From the NCBI GenBank assembly GCA_965369325.1, contig CBDUQI010000042.1, forward strand, positions 1 through 34,365: a stretch of 34,365 bases of DNA. Reading direction: 5' to 3'. This stretch comes from CBDUQI01 sp965369325. Lineage in GTDB: Bacteria; Pseudomonadota; Gammaproteobacteria; Steroidobacterales; JBCBZW01. Both the position numbers and the translations under genes were made by a program. The notes under the pieces are model-generated. The model did not search any database. It worked only from the letters and a program-made list of their open reading frames with translations, and was not told where the DNA came from. This document shows positions 33,469 through 34,365 of this stretch, piece by piece; within the stretch, counting starts at the first letter, position 1, and the number at the start of each line of letters is the position of its first letter.

Positions 33469-34322
33469 TCTTAGTCACAGGCGTTACCGGACGCGTCGGC
33501 CAAGCCACTGCACGCAAATTGCTCGCAGATGGGCACGCCGTTCGCGGTTTTGTTCGTGATCCGCAGAAACTATCGAGCATCGCTGGGCTGGAGGGACTGG
33601 ATGTGGCCCGCGGTGATCTAGCTGACATCGCGAGCATCGAACAGGCAATGGACGGGGTTAACGCTGCACTGCTGGTTACGGCGAACAGCGAGCAGCAGTT
33701 TACGCTTGAGAGTCATCTGATCAAAGCAGCCCAGGCAGCGGGCGTCAGGCATCTAGTGAAGATCTCCTCAATGGAGGCAGGACCGAAGGCCAAAGCCCCC
33801 ATCCCGCAGCTGCACTACGAAGCGGAGCAACTGATTCGGCGCCAGAGCATGGACTGGACCATGCTGCAACCTAACTTCTATATGCAGAACATGCTGATGT
33901 TCGCTCAGGGTATCGCAGCCAGCGATCAGTTCGCCCTGCCCTTTGGGCAAGCGCGCGTAGCACCTGTGGATTGCGAGGATGTCGGCCAGGTGGCGGCGGC
34001 AGTATTAACCCAATCCGGGCATGCCGGCAAAACTTATTCCATCACAGGCGATGTCCTGGTGAACTTTGAACAGATCGCGACCACCCTGTCGGAGGTACTC
34101 GGGCGACCGATCAGCTACCTCGATCAGACGCCCGAGGCGTTTGAAGCTTTTTTGAGCCAGTTCGTGAAAAGCGAGTGGCATGTGCATGCCGTATGCGCAC
34201 TGTTCGCCGAGATCAAAGCCGGCGCACTGGAAGCCGCCTCACCGGACGCGACGCGCATTCTCGGTCGCCCATCTCGCACACTAACGCAGTTCACCGAGCG
34301 CTACGCAAAAGCCTTCGGATGA
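33465..34322 (+). CDS. NmrA-like NAD(P)-binding reductase (atypical SDR)
   Basis: A 285-residue Rossmann protein starting MILVTGVTGRVGQATARKL, with the GxTGxxG motif at the very N-terminus and no Tyr-x3-Lys catalytic pair in the usual place, as in NmrA / QOR2-type quinone reductases and redox sensors. The start is TTG 33465, overlapping the MFS stop (TTGA) by four bases, with AAAGGA eight bases upstream; the longer frame to 33402 lies inside the MFS gene. It probably reduces a quinone or carbonyl intermediate in the cytoplasm. The transcript may continue past the window edge 43 bp later. Confidence 0.88.
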   Translation: MILVTGVTGRVGQATARKLLADGHAVRGFVRDPQKLSSIAGLEGLDVARGDLADIASIEQAMDGVNAALLVTANSEQQFTLESHLIKAAQAAGVRHLVKISSMEAGPKAKAPIPQLHYEAEQLIRRQSMDWTMLQPNFYMQNMLMFAQGIAASDQFALPFGQARVAPVDCEDVGQVAAAVLTQSGHAGKTYSITGDVLVNFEQIATTLSEVLGRPISYLDQTPEAFEAFLSQFVKSEWHVHAVCALFAEIKAGALEAASPDATRILGRPSRTLTQFTERYAKAFG

Positions 34323-34365
34323 TTGGGCGTCGGCGGGCCCGTTACGCTGGCAGCGTGTTGAAAAA

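Noticed and set aside
1..34365. tRNA, rRNA, CRISPR array, insertion sequence or phage genes
   Set aside because: Looked for regular spaced repeats, cloverleaf-like ends and transposase/integrase motifs by eye; none was found. A covariance-model scan would be needed to exclude a divergent small RNA.

Overview
The window reads as a chromosomal segment of a free-living, probably aquatic gammaproteobacterium. The evidence is indirect: GC-rich coding DNA, TonB-dependent outer-membrane uptake, an LplT/PlsC-type fusion protein, phenylacetate catabolism (PaaZ, PaaJ), many exported proteins and lipoproteins, and a C-terminal calcium-binding tail with a short Pro-Gly-Pro-Ser ending. I cannot name the genus. 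I see no tRNA, rRNA, CRISPR array, transposase or integrase.

Layout. (1) 1-1507: the 3' end of a large secreted calcium-binding protein, then an eroded MbcA/ParS-type antitoxin and a decapitated RES toxin. (2) 1495-6800 (minus): a five-gene thiamine salvage operon behind a clear TPP riboswitch. It encodes a TonB-dependent receptor, a small thiamine-binding-domain protein, a PnuC-family (PnuT-like) permease, a thiamine/choline-type kinase and an MFS permease, with consecutive genes overlapping or nearly touching. (3) 7010-7645: a short PuuD-type membrane protein, then two hairpins. (4) 7739-11231 (minus): an apparent operon of an extended SDR, a tryptophan-2,3-dioxygenase-like protein with Tyr where the distal His is expected, and a Tat-type lipoprotein of peptidase family M24. 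(5) 11349-12170: an MscS channel. (6) 12232-15683: divergent paaZ and paaJ/pcaF sharing a promoter region that holds a 9-bp inverted repeat. (7) 15789-18873: an ECF sigma factor and a membrane Ser/Thr kinase with a TPR-like region, followed by what looks like the severed 5' end of an ammonium-transporter gene. (8) 19500-23535 (minus): an LplT-acyltransferase fusion, a dicarboxylate/amino-acid symporter and a single-pass protein of unknown function. (9) 24115-27204: an M3 oligopeptidase lipoprotein and a HupE/UreJ-type membrane protein. (10) 27311-28645: a visibly AT-richer gene for a lipoprotein metallopeptidase. (11) 28796-34322: three exported VOC-fold proteins around a divergent promoter, followed by an MFS transporter and an NmrA-like reductase.

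The best-supported functional unit is the thiamine operon: receptor, periplasm-to-cytoplasm permease and kinase give a full route from outside the cell to phosphorylated thiamine under TPP control. The least explained units are the SDR / TDO-like / M24 operon and the exported VOC cluster. Family calls come from reading translated sequence; no database search was run.
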